A stretch of DNA of 7,025 nt from Muribaculaceae bacterium (lineage in GTDB: Bacteria > Bacteroidota > Bacteroidia > Bacteroidales > Muribaculaceae): positions 1 to 7,025 of the forward strand of contig JAIDUY010000323.1 of NCBI GenBank assembly GCA_029059965.1. Direction: 5' to 3'. The notes beneath the pieces are model-generated. The model was not told the DNA's origin. It saw nothing but the letters and a program-made list of their open reading frames with translations, and did not search any database. Position numbers and translations under genes: made by a program. Of this stretch, positions 6,227-7,025 are shown one piece after another; the stretch's first letter is position 1, and every line of letters starts with the position of its first letter.

Positions 6227-6613
6227 CTATATCTCTAAGTAGTGCATCAGATTGCGGTAGTTGTCGAGGCGGCGTCCGTCGTCGGCCTCGGAGCTGCTTT
6301 CGGCGCTCAGTACGGCGAAGCCGTAGCGCTCCAGCGAGCGGCTCACGCTCTCGGCGTTGCGGTGGTTCACGCGGAGCTCGACGCGGACGGCATAGCCGTC
6401 GTCGGAGGTGACGCCGGCGGCGGCGTCACCCGTCAGCGCTCCGGGCTCGGATACGTTGAGATTCAACACATGGGCGTCGCAGTCCTCGACAGCGCGTGCG
6501 AGCAGCGACGCGCTGTAGTCCTCGCGCCGGCAGCCCACCACAAAGCGCGACCAGTCGCCCACTTCAGGGTAACTCGCGGCTCTTTCGGCGAAAATTGCTT
6601 GTTTTGCACCCAT
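6227..6613 (-). CDS. Small ACT-like protein, resembles the C-terminal part of a CBS-domain protein
   Basis: This 128-residue protein is encoded first in the nadK operon. In Bacteroides relatives, as I recall them, the gene beside nadK encodes a protein of about 220 residues with two CBS motifs and a C-terminal ACT-like domain. This product aligns by eye with only the C-terminal part: an A-E-R linker, then REDYS-S-LARAVE-CDA, an alternating hydrophobic strand around YAVRVELRVN, a S-LERYGF helix and the closing NYRNLMHYLEI, comparable to the terminal R-Y-x-x-x-M-x-Y-L-x-I of the longer proteins. No CBS motif is present. An in-frame TAG lies 10 codons upstream (6643-6641) and a promoter beyond it, so the short form appears genuine rather than misannotated. 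Loss of the CBS pair is inferred from memory of homologues. A regulatory role near NAD kinase is possible but unproven. Confidence 0.7.
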   Translation of the reverse strand: MGAKQAIFAERAASYPEVGDWSRFVVGCRREDYSASLLARAVEDCDAHVLNLNVSEPGALTGDAAAGVTSDDGYAVRVELRVNHRNAESVSRSLERYGFAVLSAESSSEADDGRRLDNYRNLMHYLEI

Positions 6614-6641
6614 TTTCTTTCGTGATTCTATTATTTCTGAC

Positions 6642-6649
6642 TATTTTTG
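6642..6649 (+). promoter_or_regulatory. Candidate -7 box for pdxJ
   Basis: TATTTTTG matches TAnnTTTG exactly. Nineteen nt upstream, 6619-6622 reads TTCG, a three-of-four match to TTTG. Transcription would start near 6655 with a leader of about 80 nt to the pdxJ ATG. The alternative TATACTTTG at 6675-6683 has the wrong spacing between TA and TTTG. The site is AT-rich, so chance matching is a real risk. Confidence 0.35.
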
Positions 6650-6695
6650 CAAAAGATTGCCGCACTATCGCGACTATACTTTGTTTATCAAACAG

Positions 6696-6726
6696 CAAAT
6701 TTACGGAATTTTTACTGAATGACAAA
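6696..6726 (-). promoter_or_regulatory. Complete Bacteroidota promoter for the nadK operon
   Basis: On the minus strand, the -33 box TTTG (6726-6723) is followed by exactly 19 nt and then the -7 box TAAATTTG (6703-6696). This is the full TTTG-N19-TAnnTTTG arrangement and the best promoter in the window. Transcription would start near 6690, about 75 nt before the ATG at 6613. The -33 box lies only 7 bp from the pdxJ start codon on the other strand, so pdxJ translation-start DNA and this promoter are packed together. Confidence 0.65.
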
Positions 6727-6733
6727 TTTTCCG

Positions 6734-7025
6734 ATGACCAACCTTAGCGTTAACATAAATAAAATCGCCACTTTGCGCAATGCACGCGGCGAGAACAATC
6801 CCGACGTCGAGGCCGTCGCCCTCGACATCGAGAGCTTCGGAGCCGACGGCATCACTGTCCACCCCCGACCCGACGAGCGTCACATCCGCCGCGACGATGT
6901 CTTCCGCCTGCGCCCCGTCCTCAAGTGCGAGTTCAATATCGAGGGCTATCCCTCTCCCGAGTTCATCGAGCTCGTCAAGGCCGTCCGCCCCACGCAGGTC
7001 ACCCTCGTGCCCGACGCCCCCGACG
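6734..7025 (+). CDS. pdxJ: Pyridoxine 5'-phosphate synthase, N-terminal part (runs off window)
   Basis: The first 97 codons of PdxJ, which condenses 3-amino-2-oxopropyl phosphate with deoxyxylulose 5-phosphate to make pyridoxine 5'-phosphate, the closing step of DXP-dependent vitamin B6 synthesis. The N-terminal signature [15 protein letters not shown] (5-19) and [10 protein letters not shown] (43-52) are clear. By alignment with the E. coli enzyme, Arg18, His43 and Glu70 correspond to active-site Arg20, His45 and Glu72. The FNIEG and [11 protein letters not shown] segments also match the family. The start ATG at 6734 gives the usual MTNLSVNIN beginning. An in-frame ATG at 6719 would add only five residues and overlaps the opposing promoter's -33 box, so it is less likely. 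The gene is divergent from the nadK operon and continues past the right edge. Confidence 0.95.
   Translation, partial: MTNLSVNINKIATLRNARGENNPDVEAVALDIESFGADGITVHPRPDERHIRRDDVFRLRPVLKCEFNIEGYPSPEFIELVKAVRPTQVTLVPDAPD

Noticed and set aside
6719..6733. Alternative pdxJ start at the ATG at 6719
   Set aside because: The family N-terminus is matched by the ATG at 6734, and the upstream ATG overlaps the opposing operon's -33 box.
1..7025. Mobile element, CRISPR array, toxin-antitoxin or defence system
   Set aside because: No transposase, integrase, regularly spaced repeat, terminal inverted repeat or defence-gene motif was found; all six full genes and the partial one have core-genome or regulatory identities.

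Overview
This window looks like a core chromosomal segment of a Bacteroidota member, most likely order Bacteroidales. The evidence is of four kinds. Several intergenic spaces contain the Bacteroidota-type -7 box TAnnTTTG, once with a TTTG box exactly 19 nt upstream. Starts lack a clear Shine-Dalgarno and tend to have A-rich leaders. Coding DNA is GC-rich while the spacers are AT-rich. The proteins resemble Bacteroidales versions of their families as I remember them. A high-GC gut lineage such as Muribaculaceae would fit, but that is inference. I see no tRNA, rRNA, CRISPR array, insertion sequence, prophage or integrase.

Layout, left to right. (1) Minus strand, 23-1071: a two-gene unit. A stand-alone LytTR DNA-binding protein is followed by a membrane-anchored FHA-domain protein with a C-terminal zinc-ribbon-like tail. 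The two genes overlap by one base (TAATG). (2) A 431-bp divergent spacer, 1072-1502. It holds a promoter for the LytTR unit, a promoter for the rightward genes, a GC-rich hairpin island and an inverted repeat in the leader of the next gene. (3) Plus strand, 1503-4575: a long-chain acyl-CoA synthetase (AMP-forming), then the ribosome-associated GTPase HflX 22 nt later. (4) A convergent junction with only 9 nt between stop codons. (5) Minus strand, 4585-6613: a tight three-gene operon read right to left. It encodes a small protein resembling the C-terminal ACT-like half of a CBS-domain protein, then NAD kinase, then a YgjP/DUF45-type metallopeptidase whose start overlaps the nadK stop (TGATG). 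(6) A 120-bp divergent spacer with apparently face-to-face promoters. (7) Plus strand, from 6734 to the window edge: the first 97 codons of pdxJ (pyridoxine 5'-phosphate synthase).

Functionally this is mostly housekeeping: fatty-acid activation, ribosome rescue and recycling, NADP supply and vitamin B6 synthesis. The LytTR/FHA pair is a small regulatory module with no kinase or receiver domain inside the window. I found no convincing new multi-gene system. The points most worth checking are the CBS-less gene upstream of nadK, the coupled LytTR-FHA pair, two competing hairpins in the acyl-CoA synthetase leader, an unexplained structured island near 1227-1288, and the interlocked promoters between the nadK operon and pdxJ.
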